Source: Plantactinospora mayteni
GTDB taxonomy: Bacteria > Actinomycetota > Actinomycetes > Mycobacteriales > Micromonosporaceae
Assembly: GCF_016862935.1 (NCBI RefSeq)
Contig: NZ_BONX01000026.1
Coordinates: forward strand, 62,001 to 126,000
Direction of reading: 5' to 3'
Length of the DNA: 64,000 bases
The notes below the pieces were generated by a model that was given only the letters and a program-made list of their open reading frames with translations, was not told the origin of the DNA and searched no databases. The translations under genes were made by a program, and so were the position numbers. This document shows, piece after piece, positions 25,158-33,180 of this stretch (position 1 is the stretch's first letter; the number at the start of each line of letters is the position of its first letter).

Positions 25158-25859
25158 TCAGCCGGCCTGATTCTCCGTCGGCGCTGGTTTGGTGGCTTCG
25201 AAGAGGGCGACGCAGCCGCGTACGGCGAGTTGGATGTCGGTGAAACGCTGGTCGAGTTGCCAGCGCAGCCCGGCCAGGTCGTCGTCGGTGTTGTGGAAGA
25301 TTCCCCGCGCGTTGTAGACCTTCATCAGCCGTCGAGCCGGAGCGTTGACCCGCACTCCGGAGGAGAGGATCGTGCTGCCGAAGATCCGCCCGCCGGGGCG
25401 GAGCGCCACCGCCGCGTTGTCGAAGACGACGCCCTTCTCCGCCCAGGTGCCGGGCAGGCAGTGCAGCAGGAAGTTCGCCCCGACCGAGTCGTGGTGACCG
25501 GCCTGGAGCCTGCCGCCGTCGAAGGGAAGTGGCTGGAGCACGTCCGCCTGCACCACGGTGGGGTGATAGCGGGCCGCCCGGGCGGCGCTGACCCGCAGCA
25601 CGGTCGGGTTCAGGTCGACCAGGGTCAGTTCCGGCGTCGCGGTCGGGAAGCCGCACCGGTCCAGGAAGTACGCCGTACCGGTGCCGAACTCGGCGTGCCG
25701 GGCGCCGATGTTGCGCTGGTAGTTGTCCAGCATGTGCCGCTTGGCGCACCGCCAGACGAGTCGGCAGTGGAAGCCGAGCACGAGCACGTCGTAGCCGGCG
25801 AGCATGAACCGGTTGTAGACGGCCTGGCCGGCGATGACCTCCTCGGGCGGCGGTGGCAC
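25158..25859 (-). CDS. Class I SAM-dependent methyltransferase
   Basis: 233 residues from the GTG at 25859, chosen because GGGAGGAAA lies nine bases upstream. Motif I is weakly written as 'HAEFGTGTAYFLDR', motif II 'LTLVDLNPTVL', and the acidic motif 'VVQADVLQPLPF' followed by 'FLLHCLPG' and 'ALRPGGRIFGSTIL'. This is the order of ubiquinone/menaquinone-type small-molecule methyltransferases. Substrate unknown. A 23-bp tandem duplication lies directly upstream. Confidence 0.85.
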   Translation of the reverse strand: MPPPPEEVIAGQAVYNRFMLAGYDVLVLGFHCRLVWRCAKRHMLDNYQRNIGARHAEFGTGTAYFLDRCGFPTATPELTLVDLNPTVLRVSAARAARYHPTVVQADVLQPLPFDGGRLQAGHHDSVGANFLLHCLPGTWAEKGVVFDNAAVALRPGGRIFGSTILSSGVRVNAPARRLMKVYNARGIFHNTDDDLAGLRWQLDQRFTDIQLAVRGCVALFEATKPAPTENQAG

Positions 25860-25874
25860 GGTGGCGTTTCCTCC

Positions 25875-25920
25875 CACGTATTCCCTGGTTAGCGGCTCAC
25901 GTATTCCCTGGTTAGCGGCT
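25875..25920. repeat. 23-bp perfect tandem duplication upstream of the methyltransferase
   Basis: Units 25875-25897 and 25898-25920, each beginning CACGTATTCCCTGGTTAGCG, are identical. They lie 16 bases upstream of the GTG start and include a TAACC core that recurs inverted at ~25932, so they may be duplicated regulatory sites or slippage. Confidence 0.85.
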
Positions 25921-26077
25921 CGCATCCCCAGCTAACCGGCTCGCGGACGGCCTGGCCAGCCTGGAGATGTGGTTGTTCACCCACTGTCGAACAGGGCCGC
26001 GAGCTGTTCTGCCGATGGTTTCGGGGCAAAGTACGATGCGTGCCGTCGTCGTGAGATGAGCCGTCCAGGAGCAGCCG

Positions 26078-26539
26078 ATGATCACCGATGCAACGCTCGC
26101 CCGGATCAACCAAGGGGTGCAGTTGCATCATCATCAGGGCCAGCCTGCGGCTGCTCGTGACTTGTTCGCCCAGATCTGGGACGAGATCGGCGGGGAGCAA
26201 GGCGATCCTTTGCACGTCTGCGTCCTGGCGCACGCGATGGCCGACGTGCAGGACGACGTACACCAGGAGTTGCTCTGGGATCAGCGAGCGCTGGCGGCGG
26301 CCGACCTGCTCACCGACGACCGGGTTGCCCAGGCCGGGGTGGCGATGCCGGTGGCCGGTCTGTATCCGTCGTTGCACCTCAACCTCGGTGAGTGCTACCG
26401 CAAGCTCGGCGATCTCGACCGTGCCCGCGAGTGCCTTGAGCGTGCGCGGGCGGGGATCGGCGCGCTTGGCGATGACGATTACGGAAAGCTGATCAAGGGC
26501 GGTCTGGATCGGCTGGCGGAGCAGTTGAGTTCCGAATAG
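26078..26539 (+). CDS. TPR-type helical repeat protein
   Basis: 153 residues from ATG after AGGAG. Three to four helical hairpins in tetratricopeptide style, clearest at 'PSLHLNLGECYRKLGDLDRARECLERARAG'. An early 'LHHHQGQPAAARDLFAQIWDE' makes the first repeat. No enzymatic domain, so a binding or scaffolding role is likely. Divergent from the methyltransferase and convergent with the next small gene, overlapping its 3' end by 47 bases. Confidence 0.75.
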   Translation: MITDATLARINQGVQLHHHQGQPAAARDLFAQIWDEIGGEQGDPLHVCVLAHAMADVQDDVHQELLWDQRALAAADLLTDDRVAQAGVAMPVAGLYPSLHLNLGECYRKLGDLDRARECLERARAGIGALGDDDYGKLIKGGLDRLAEQLSSE

Positions 26540-26909
26540 GCGCGCGCTGCCGAAGGGACCGCCCGGGTGAGCCGGACGCCTCTCGCCGCCGGATGATGTC
26601 CAGGCGTGGGGTCACCCAGCCCAGGAACCGGGCGTACATCCGGGCCGGGTCCGGTCCCGGGTCGGGATTGAGCAGGTAGAGGTCCCGCATCGCCGCCGCG
26701 AACGCCTCGGCCAGCCATGTCGTCAGGGCGGCCGGGTCCCGGAGGTGGTCGCGCGGCAGCACCGAGCGCGCGGCCGGGCACGGCCACGCGGCCCCACAGG
26801 CCCGGCACAGCCATATCGGCCGTTGCGGCAGATGCGCCCGTCCCGGCCGGACACCATCAGCGTTGTCCGGTCGCCCACCCCTGGTCGGCTCGTCAACGGA
26901 CCCGGTCAC
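26493..26909 (-). CDS. Small Cys-motif protein, actinobacterial family of unknown function
   Basis: 138 residues from the GTG with GGAG eight bases upstream; an ATG at 26939 would extend it by ten residues. Contains 'PIWLCRACGAAWPCPAAR' (C-x2-C-x5-C) and 'LYLLNPDPGPDPARMYARFLGW', which together mark a family often found next to XRE-DUF5753 regulators in actinomycetes. Possibly a zinc-binding protein. It is divergent from such a regulator here, across ~475 bp. The last ~30 residues overlap the convergent TPR gene. Confidence 0.65.
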   Translation of the reverse strand: MTGSVDEPTRGGRPDNADGVRPGRAHLPQRPIWLCRACGAAWPCPAARSVLPRDHLRDPAALTTWLAEAFAAAMRDLYLLNPDPGPDPARMYARFLGWVTPRLDIIRRREASGSPGRSLRQRAPIRNSTAPPADPDRP

Positions 26910-27384
26910 GACGCAGCTCCGTCGGGACGTTCCAGGCATGCAGGTGGCCCCGGTTCGCCGGCCGTACCCGCCCGCGCACCGATGGCCTCGGCGAGGGCGG
27001 CAGCGGTGGTGGTGGTGGAGGAGGAGGAGGAGGCAACGCAGGCATCGGCGGCGGGAGCATGCCGAGGCAACCCCATCGGTGCCCGCACCGACAATATCGC
27101 CAGAGCCGTCGCCAGTCCCGGCGGTGAATTCTCGGCGTACGTCGAAACCAGCTCACGCCCGGCGCCTCCTCGGATTGTGGAAGCGGGGGCCGCCTCGGGT
27201 GGGGAAGGGAAACCGACGGCCCCCGCGCGGTCCCGCCCGTCCTTTCCGATGCCATGGCTCCGAGCGGTTCCGCTAGTGACACTCTGCTGTGGATGGCACT
27301 ACGCTGAGGAGCTTCTCGATCGGTACGACCCGTGCGTATCCGCGTTTATCCCGCCAGGTACGCCCTTCGTCATGGAGGAGTCAT
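26910..27384. other. Intergenic region between the Cys-motif gene and the XRE gene
   Basis: No convincing gene. Contains a triplet-repeat tract, GGT repeats running into GGA repeats at about 27005-27033, and a final GGAGGAG ribosome site at 27374-27380. Promoters of both flanking divergent genes must lie here. Confidence 0.4.
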
Positions 27385-28188
27385 ATGGAGAAATCCCCGA
27401 TGCTCGAACACTTCGCCGAGGAGTTGCGGCTCGCCCGCGCCGCCGCCAACATGTCCCAGACGGCACTGGCCGAGGCGATCAACTACTCCCAGCCGATGGT
27501 GGCCAAGGTGGAGAGCTGCGAACGCCGGCCGAGCCTCGACTTCGCCCGCCGCTGCGACACCGTCTTCAACACCGACGGCCGCTTCGTACGCATTCAGAAG
27601 CGGATCAGCCGAGAAATCGTCGTCCAGTACTTCCGGGAGTGGGCCGGCGTCGAGCAGGAAGCGAAGGCGCTGCGGTCATTCCAGCCGGCCTACGTCCCAG
27701 GGTTGTTGCAGACGGAGGGGTATGCCCGGGCGGTTCTCTCCGGGCCAGGGCTGCTCTCCGCCGAGGAGATCGAGGAGCAGGTGACGGCCCGGCTGGACCG
27801 GCAGGAGATCCTGTCCCGGGCAAAGCCGCCACTGCTCACCTTCGTGCTCGACGAATACGTGCTTCGTCGCCAGATCGGCGATCGGGCGGTGATGCGCGAG
27901 CAGTTGCTGCATCTGGTCAAGACCGGCACCAACGTGCCGCAGGTGAGGATCCATGTGGTGCCAGCCTCAGCCGGCTCCTATGCCGGGCTGGACGGTCCGT
28001 TCGTGCTCGCCACTCCGCTGGCCGGCGAGCCGGTCGTCTACTTCGACGGTCACCGCCACGGTCAGATGGACGACCGGCCGGACTACGTGAACTATATGAT
28101 CGATGTCTGGGAAACCGTCCGGAGCGTGGCACTGCCGCACCAGCAGTCGCTCGACCTGATCGCGGAGGTGGCGGAGACATGGACCTGA
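27385..28188 (+). CDS. XRE-family regulator with DUF5753
   Basis: 267 residues from the ATG after GGAGGAG. An N-terminal helix-turn-helix (~15-70: 'LRLARAAANMSQTALAEAINYSQPMVAKVESCERRPS') is followed by a DUF5753 domain (~95-265) with 'QPAYVPGLLQTEGYARAVL' and 'GSYAGLDGPFVLA'. This is the abundant actinobacterial BldB-partner type. It is encoded with a DUF397 protein whose start overlaps its stop by ten bases; such pairs are thought to act as regulator and antagonist, toxin-antitoxin-like. Confidence 0.93.
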   Translation: MEKSPMLEHFAEELRLARAAANMSQTALAEAINYSQPMVAKVESCERRPSLDFARRCDTVFNTDGRFVRIQKRISREIVVQYFREWAGVEQEAKALRSFQPAYVPGLLQTEGYARAVLSGPGLLSAEEIEEQVTARLDRQEILSRAKPPLLTFVLDEYVLRRQIGDRAVMREQLLHLVKTGTNVPQVRIHVVPASAGSYAGLDGPFVLATPLAGEPVVYFDGHRHGQMDDRPDYVNYMIDVWETVRSVALPHQQSLDLIAEVAETWT

Positions 28189-28430
28189 CCGGAGCCCGGT
28201 GGTACAAGAGCAACCGGAGCAACAGCACCGGCGGCAACTGCGTGGAGGTCGCCGACAACCTGTGGCGCAAGAGCAGCCGGAGCAACAGCACCGGCGGCGA
28301 CTGCGTGGAGGTCGCCGACAACCCGACCGGGATCGTCGCGGTGCGGGACAGCAAGGACCCGGGTGGGCCGGCGTTGACGTTCGGGCCGGGTGCCTGGCGG
28401 GCCTTCGTCAGCGACCTGCGTCGGCGGTAG
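28179..28430 (+). CDS. DUF397 protein with duplicated core motif
   Basis: 83 residues. DUF397 proteins carry one W-x-K-S-S-x-S motif followed by 'G.CVEVA'. Here it is present twice: residues 7-27 ('WYKSNRSNSTGGNCVEVA') and 28-48 ('WRKSSRSNSTGGDCVEVA'), from a 63-bp tandem duplication, followed by the normal 'VAVRDSKDPGGPALTFGPGAWRAFV' tail in shortened spacing. Probable antagonist partner of the overlapping XRE regulator. The 3' end overlaps the convergent GNAT gene by 23 bases. Confidence 0.92.
   Translation: MDLTGARWYKSNRSNSTGGNCVEVADNLWRKSSRSNSTGGDCVEVADNPTGIVAVRDSKDPGGPALTFGPGAWRAFVSDLRRR
28200..28325 (+). repeat. 63-bp in-frame tandem duplication in the DUF397 gene
   Basis: Units 28200-28262 and 28263-28325 align without gaps and differ at only a few bases (for example TAC/CGC and AAC/AGC codons). 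The duplication covers exactly one W-to-A motif. Confidence 0.9.
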
Positions 28431-29184
28431 GACGCGTGCGGTGTCGTACCCAGACGTTGGGTTCGACGTAGACGGCGTAGTCGTGGGCGAGGGCGCAGCG
28501 TACCGGGACCAGGCCGCCGGGGATCTCGATGTCGCCGTCGCGGTCGAAGGGTAGGCCGGTCCACTCCCGCCACTGGGCCAGTGACCCGGTCACCGTCATC
28601 GAGGCCGGGGCGATCTTCTCGATGGTGCCGCCCGCCCTGACGTGCACCCGCAGCCACGGGTCGGTCGGCAGTCCGTCGTCGCGCCGCTGCCGGACGTACT
28701 CGCTCATCGGCAGGTGCGGTTGCCGGTGCTTGGCCGTCGGGCGTACCGGAGCCAACAGCACGTCGTGGCCCTGCCGTCCGGCCGCCTGCCGCAGGGCGGC
28801 CACCATGTGGTGCGACAGTCCCCGGCCGAGGTAGTCGACGTCGATCGTGATCTCCAGTGCGCTGGCGACGGTCGGCACGTTCCCGCGCCTCCGGTCGTTG
28901 AACGCCCACACCAGTACCACGTCCCAGCCCTGCGCCGGCATCTCCTCCCGACCCTTCAGTACGGCGTTGAACGGTACGGCGAACCCGCGCGCGACGACCC
29001 GATCGCCGTCCGTCGCCACGACGCAGTACTCGGGGAACTCGCCGGGCACCCGCAGGTGCAGCGCGCTCGCCATCAGGTCCTCGCCGGCGAAGACCGGCCA
29101 GGTATCGCTGATCTCGTAGATCCGGGCCGCCAACTCGGGGCGCTCGGCGAGCGTGGTGATCTGGATGCCGTCGAGGTCTGTCAC
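28408..29184 (-). CDS. GNAT-like acetyltransferase
   Basis: 258 residues from the GTG in 'VTDLDGIQITTLAERPE'. Contains a GNAT-like core: beta-strand 'CVVATDGDRVVARGFAVPF', then 'ITIDVDYLGRGLSHHMVAALRQAA', where 'YLGRGLSHHM' resembles the acetyl-CoA-binding R/Q-x-x-G-x-G/A loop. The C-terminal part ('WREWTGLPF', 'IPGGLVPVRC') is as in uncharacterised actinobacterial homologues. Substrate unknown. Tail-to-tail overlap with DUF397. Confidence 0.75.
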   Translation of the reverse strand: MTDLDGIQITTLAERPELAARIYEISDTWPVFAGEDLMASALHLRVPGEFPEYCVVATDGDRVVARGFAVPFNAVLKGREEMPAQGWDVVLVWAFNDRRRGNVPTVASALEITIDVDYLGRGLSHHMVAALRQAAGRQGHDVLLAPVRPTAKHRQPHLPMSEYVRQRRDDGLPTDPWLRVHVRAGGTIEKIAPASMTVTGSLAQWREWTGLPFDRDGDIEIPGGLVPVRCALAHDYAVYVEPNVWVRHRTRPTADAGR

Positions 29185-29270
29185 GACCGGGCATACTGCC
29201 AGGACCAGGCACTTCGAGCCACGCAATTGCCGATCGGGTGCTCATCGAGCACTCTCGGTAGGCTGACCCG

Positions 29271-30125
29271 GTGAGTCAGCCGCATCCCGAACCCCCGCCG
29301 CACGGTCCCGTTCCGCCTGGTCCCGTTCCGCCCGCTCCGCCGTACCAGACGGGAGCGCAGCCGGCGCGGAGCCGGCGCCCGCTGATGATCGGGCTGGTGG
29401 CCGCGGCGGTGGCGGTCGTGCTCTGCCTCGGGTTCGGCTGCGTCGGCCTGGTGGTCTACTACATGCGGCTCGGCAACGACAGCGGCTCGGCGAGCAGTGC
29501 GGGCACGGAGACTCCGCCAGGCTCGGAGCCGGGTTCGGGGTCGCGCACCGCGTCGGCGCGGTGCGCGGGCAGCACCACCCCGGCACACGCCGGGACCAAG
29601 GTGGTCGGGCTGCCCGACTTCGACGGGGCGCCGCAGACCGGCATTGCCACGATGCGACTGAGCACCAACCTCGGCCGGATCTCGATCGCCATGGACCGGG
29701 CCCGCACCCCGTGCACGGTGGCGAGTTTCCAGCATCTCGCCGAGCGGAAGTTCTTCGACGGCAGCCGCTGCCACCGGCTCGTCACCGAGGGGATCTTCGT
29801 ACTCCAGTGCGGCGACCCGAGCGGCACGGGGATGGGCGGACCGGATTACAAGTTCGCCGACGAGAACCTGACCGGCGCGCGGTACGAGCGCGGCGTGGTG
29901 GCGATGGCGAACACCGGGGAGCCGGGCACCAACGGTAGCCAGTTCTTCATCATCTTCCAGGAGAGTTCGAGCGGGCTCCAGCCGCTCTACACCCCGTTCG
30001 GCACGGTCGGCACCGGCCTCGACGTGGTGGACCGGGTGGCCGCCGGTGGCCACGACAACTCCATCGCGGCCGGCGGAGGCGTGCCGAAGGTCGGCATCAC
30101 CATCGAGACCGTCTCCGTGAACTGA
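29271..30125 (+). CDS. Membrane-anchored cyclophilin-type peptidyl-prolyl isomerase
   Basis: 284 residues from a GTG. A Pro-rich cytoplasmic N-terminus (~1-35), one membrane helix (~38-66), a Ser/Gly linker, and a cyclophilin domain (~120-284). The active-site run 'KFFDGSRCHRLVTEGIFVLQCGDPSGTGMGGP' preserves the family order F-x-x-x-x-x-H-R...QGGDP; 'NGSQFFI' and 'FGTVGTGLDVVDRVA' follow. Catalyses cis-trans isomerisation of prolyl bonds in exported proteins outside the membrane. A strong terminator follows. Confidence 0.92.
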   Translation: MSQPHPEPPPHGPVPPGPVPPAPPYQTGAQPARSRRPLMIGLVAAAVAVVLCLGFGCVGLVVYYMRLGNDSGSASSAGTETPPGSEPGSGSRTASARCAGSTTPAHAGTKVVGLPDFDGAPQTGIATMRLSTNLGRISIAMDRARTPCTVASFQHLAERKFFDGSRCHRLVTEGIFVLQCGDPSGTGMGGPDYKFADENLTGARYERGVVAMANTGEPGTNGSQFFIIFQESSSGLQPLYTPFGTVGTGLDVVDRVAAGGHDNSIAAGGGVPKVGITIETVSVN

Positions 30126-30163
30126 CACACCGGCGTGAGCTGACACATCGGCGTGAACCGACA

Positions 30164-30210
30164 CACCGGCCCGCCCTCCGCTGCCTGCAACAACGGAGGG
30201 CGGGCCGGTG
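30164..30210. terminator. Strong terminator after the cyclophilin gene
   Basis: Perfect 17-bp stem (30164-30180 / 30194-30210, arm CACCGGCCCGCCCTCCG) with a 13-base loop. Confidence 0.85.
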
Positions 30211-30497
30211 CCTGACGGACGTACCGCCCCGTTCGCGCCCAGGAAGACGGGGGTGACGCGTCCGTCCCCCGTCAGTCCTCGCGCTCCAGAGACCGCCGCT
30301 GCTGGTCGGCGGTACTCCGGCACCCGACCGTCGGCCGAGCGCAGGGTGCCGTCATCTCTCGACTTCCTCTGATCCGACCGGACTCCCCGCCGCACACCGT
30401 TGTGCCCCGACCGGCCATACGTCCCCGAGCGTGCCCCAGCGGCCTAGCGCATTGCCTGTAAGAACCTTGAATCCGCTGTTCAGCGCCGATTCAGCAC
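30211..30497. other. Gene-free part of the convergent gap
   Basis: Between the cyclophilin terminator and a downstream tandem repeat I see no gene or RNA. The convergent gap as a whole runs 30126-30578. Confidence 0.4.
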
Positions 30498-30563
30498 CAG
30501 CTCAGTACCAGCTCGGCACCAGCTCAGTACCAGCTCGGCACCAGCTCAGTGCCGGCTCGGCAC
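30498..30563. repeat. 22-bp tandem repeat, three copies
   Basis: Units at 30498-30519, 30520-30541 and 30542-30563, the first two identical and the third with two changes. Each unit is itself an 11-bp near-repeat (CAGCTCAGTAC then CAGCTCGGCAC). Sits just downstream of the 3' end of the minus-strand BNR gene. Confidence 0.85.
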
Positions 30564-30578
30564 CGCTTCGACGACGGT

Positions 30579-31865
30579 TCAGCGGCGGTTCAGCGGTACC
30601 CAGGTCCAGCCGTCGGCCGAGCCGTAGCTGACGTCGCCGTCGCCCCGGGCGTAGAGCCAGCCGTCCCGGGCCCGGAGCACCGGGCTGAACATCGGGGGCA
30701 GGCCACGCAGCTCGACCTGCTGGTAGCTCGCCCCGCCCCGCCGGGCGGCCCAGAACCGGTACTCGCCGCTGCCCGGGCCGCGCGGACCCGTGCTCGCCTG
30801 GTAGACGACGTGGCTGCCGTCCGGGGTGACGAACGATCCCGGGTTGGACGGCTCGTACGGGACCTGGTCCGCGCCGGGCCGCCGCTGCCAGCCCTCGGCC
30901 ACCGTGTGCCGGTAGACGGCTCGACCCCGCGTGTCGGTGACGACCGCGTAGTCGACCCCGCCCGGACCGATCGAGATCTGCACCTGTGGACACTCGTACG
31001 CCCCACAGACCGCCATCTCCGCGAAGGTGTGGCTGGACCAGCTCCGGCCACCGTCCACACTCGTCGCGATCGCCGGCCGGGCGGACTCCCGGTCGTAGCC
31101 CGGCGCCCAGAGCCGACCGTCCGACTCCACGATCGCCTGGCGGTCGCCGAGGATCTGCGCGGGCTGCTCGGTCAGCGGCGAGACCCGGTTCGTGACCGGG
31201 TCGAAGGCGTACACCTGGCACGGCTCGACGCCGGGGATCGACGTACCGCCGGATTCGGTCTCCGGGTCGGGCCGGCAGACGGCGAAGCTGCCGGGTGCCA
31301 CCGCCGGCACCGCCGGGGCGGTACCGGTCGCCTGCCAGCTCCGCCCACCGTCCCGGCTCGCCACCAGCGTCGACGGTCGGCCCCCCAGCGGCTCCGTCGT
31401 CCGGTCGACGAGCAGCAGGTCGGGGCCGAGCACCAGCGCGTTGGCGTACTGGGCCGGGGTGCCGCGCTCGGTCCAGGTCCGGCCGCCGTCGTCCGAGCCG
31501 ACCAGTTGCCAGATAGTCTTGCAGGGCCCGCCCGAGCAGGTCGACAGCGCCAGGTAGAGGTGCCGGGAGTCGGCGGCCCGCATCCACTGGATCCGCCCCG
31601 GATGCGGCAACACTCCCGGTGCGCCGGTGGGCGCTGCGCTCGCCACCTGGTCGTCGACCGGCGCCGGGCCCGAACCGGTGCCGGGCATCGCCACCACCGC
31701 CGCGGTGGCGACCGCGCAGGCGGTGACCGCGAACGCGGTGCCGGCCATCGCGGCGGCTCGGCGTCGACGGCGCCGCCGGCCCGCCGCGTACACCTGGTCG
31801 GCGAGCAACCGGGTCGGTGGCGGCGCCTCGGTCGCGTCCTCGAAGAGTTCGCGCAACTCGGTCAT
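30579..31865 (-). CDS. Membrane protein with sialidase-like BNR/Asp-box propeller
   Basis: 428 residues. A cytoplasmic start 'MTELRELFEDATEAPPPTRL', Arg cluster, one membrane helix (~38-60), then an outer beta-propeller with Asp boxes S-x-D-G-G-x-x-W: 'SDDGGRTW', 'SRDGGRSW', 'SVDGGRSW' and a degenerate final one. It starts 26 bases after the SigE-type sigma stop on the same strand. That position and topology suggest a regulator of the sigma factor, though no ZAS anti-sigma motif is visible; the propeller may bind a surface ligand. Confidence 0.75.
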   Translation of the reverse strand: MTELRELFEDATEAPPPTRLLADQVYAAGRRRRRRRAAAMAGTAFAVTACAVATAAVVAMPGTGSGPAPVDDQVASAAPTGAPGVLPHPGRIQWMRAADSRHLYLALSTCSGGPCKTIWQLVGSDDGGRTWTERGTPAQYANALVLGPDLLLVDRTTEPLGGRPSTLVASRDGGRSWQATGTAPAVPAVAPGSFAVCRPDPETESGGTSIPGVEPCQVYAFDPVTNRVSPLTEQPAQILGDRQAIVESDGRLWAPGYDRESARPAIATSVDGGRSWSSHTFAEMAVCGAYECPQVQISIGPGGVDYAVVTDTRGRAVYRHTVAEGWQRRPGADQVPYEPSNPGSFVTPDGSHVVYQASTGPRGPGSGEYRFWAARRGGASYQQVELRGLPPMFSPVLRARDGWLYARGDGDVSYGSADGWTWVPLNRR

Positions 31866-31890
31866 CTCGTCGTCTCCTCGGTCCGCTCGG

Positions 31891-32433
31891 TCATGTCTTT
31901 CCCTCCGTCACCAGAACCAGCCCCTCCGCCGGTACGGCGTCGCCGAGCGCCCGGCGCAGCGTGGCGAGGCCCCGGGCGGTCTGGCTCTTCACCGTGCCCT
32001 CCGAGCAACCCAGCACGGCGGCCGTCTCGGCGACGTCGAGTCCCTGGTAGAAGCGGCAGATCAGCGTCACCCGCTGCCGGGGCGGCACCTCCCGGAGTGC
32101 CCGGGCGAAGACCACCCGCCGGGTGACGCTCTCGGCGTCGTCGTCCGGCCCGGCCAGCTCCGGCGGCTCGGCGACCGCCCGTTCACGCCGCCGCCACACC
32201 CGGCGGGTCTCCGCCAGGTACGACCGGACCAGGCAGGTACGCACGAACGCGTCCAGCGCCTGCGGGTCGCGTACCCGATGCCACGCCGACGCGAGCCGGA
32301 TGAACGCGGTCTGGGCCAGGTCGTCGGCCCAGTGCCAGTCCCCGCACATCAGGTACGCCGACCGCCGCACCACGTCCCGCCGGGCCGCGAAGTACTCGCT
32401 GAACTGGCGCCGATCCTCGTCGTCGCTTCGCAT
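31891..32433 (-). CDS. SigE-family ECF RNA polymerase sigma factor
   Basis: 180 residues from the ATG with GAGGAG upstream. Region 2 (~8-75) contains 'RRSAYLMCGDWHWADDLAQTAFIRLASAWHRV'; region 4 (~115-165) has 'REVPPRQRVTLICRFYQGLDVAETAAVLGCSEGTVKSQTARGLATLRRAL'. The 'LCGDWHWADDL' start and absence of a SnoaL extension mark the actinobacterial SigE-type (SACE) group. It would direct transcription of its own operon, including the membrane protein downstream. Confidence 0.92.
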   Translation of the reverse strand: MRSDDEDRRQFSEYFAARRDVVRRSAYLMCGDWHWADDLAQTAFIRLASAWHRVRDPQALDAFVRTCLVRSYLAETRRVWRRRERAVAEPPELAGPDDDAESVTRRVVFARALREVPPRQRVTLICRFYQGLDVAETAAVLGCSEGTVKSQTARGLATLRRALGDAVPAEGLVLVTEGKT

Positions 32434-32520
32434 CCCGCTCCTCTCACCGGATAGGTGCACACCGGAGGCGACGCGGGTTGCCTGGACGAGCGGAGAATCT
32501 GCTGGAGGGGCGGAGAAGTT

Positions 32521-33180
32521 TCAGCCGTTCGGCGACGGCACCACGAACCCCGCCTCGTACGCGGCGATCACCGCCTGGGTCCGGTCCCGCGCACCGAGCT
32601 TGGCCAGTACGTTGCCGACGTGCGTCTTGACGGTCTCGACGCCGAGCACCAGTTCGGTGGCGATCTCGGAGTTGGACAGGCCGGTGGCCATCAGCCGCAG
32701 CACCTCCCCCTCCCGCTCGGTGAGCCGGGCTCGACCGAGCCGGTCGCCGGCCGGGCCGGGGGCGTACGCCGCCACGAGTCGACGCAGTGCCGCCGGGAAG
32801 AGCAGGGACTCGCCCTTGGCGACCACCCGGATCGCGTCCACCACCTCGGCCGGTCGGGCCCGCTTCAGCAGGAAGCCGTGTGCGCCGGCCCGGAGCGCCT
32901 GGTAGACGTACTCGTCGTTCTCGAAGGTGGTGACCACCAGGATCCGGGGCGGGTTGGCCGAGGTGGCGAGCAGATGCCGGGTGGCCTGGATGCCGTCGAT
33001 GGCCGGCATCCGGACGTCCATCAGCACCACGTCGGGCCGCAGCTTGGCGACCAGCGGCGGCACCTCGGCCCCGTCGGCGGCCTCACCGACGACGGTCAGG
33101 TCCGGCTGCGCGTCGACGATGGCCCGCAGGCCGACCCGGATCAGCTCCTCGTCGTCGACGACCAGCACGCTGATGGTCAT
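32521..33180 (-). CDS. NarL/LuxR-type response regulator
   Basis: 219 residues. Receiver domain (1-120) with 'VDDEELI', phospho-acceptor Asp in 'DVVLMDVRMP', Thr in 'LVVTTFEND' and Lys in 'FLLKRARP'. LuxR helix-turn-helix at ~150-210: 'LTEREGEVLRLMATGLSNSEIATELVLGVETVKTHVGNVLAKLG'. Start overlaps the kinase stop by 4 bases (ATGA), a matched two-component pair. Target genes not visible. Confidence 0.95.
   Translation of the reverse strand: MTISVLVVDDEELIRVGLRAIVDAQPDLTVVGEAADGAEVPPLVAKLRPDVVLMDVRMPAIDGIQATRHLLATSANPPRILVVTTFENDEYVYQALRAGAHGFLLKRARPAEVVDAIRVVAKGESLLFPAALRRLVAAYAPGPAGDRLGRARLTEREGEVLRLMATGLSNSEIATELVLGVETVKTHVGNVLAKLGARDRTQAVIAAYEAGFVVPSPNG

Noticed and set aside
27005-27033. 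GGT/GGA triplet tract as a CRISPR or coding repeat
   Set aside because: No spacers or conserved repeat unit; simple sequence in a non-coding gap.
30498-30563. 22-bp repeats as a CRISPR array
   Set aside because: Units are directly adjacent with no spacers and an internal 11-bp period.
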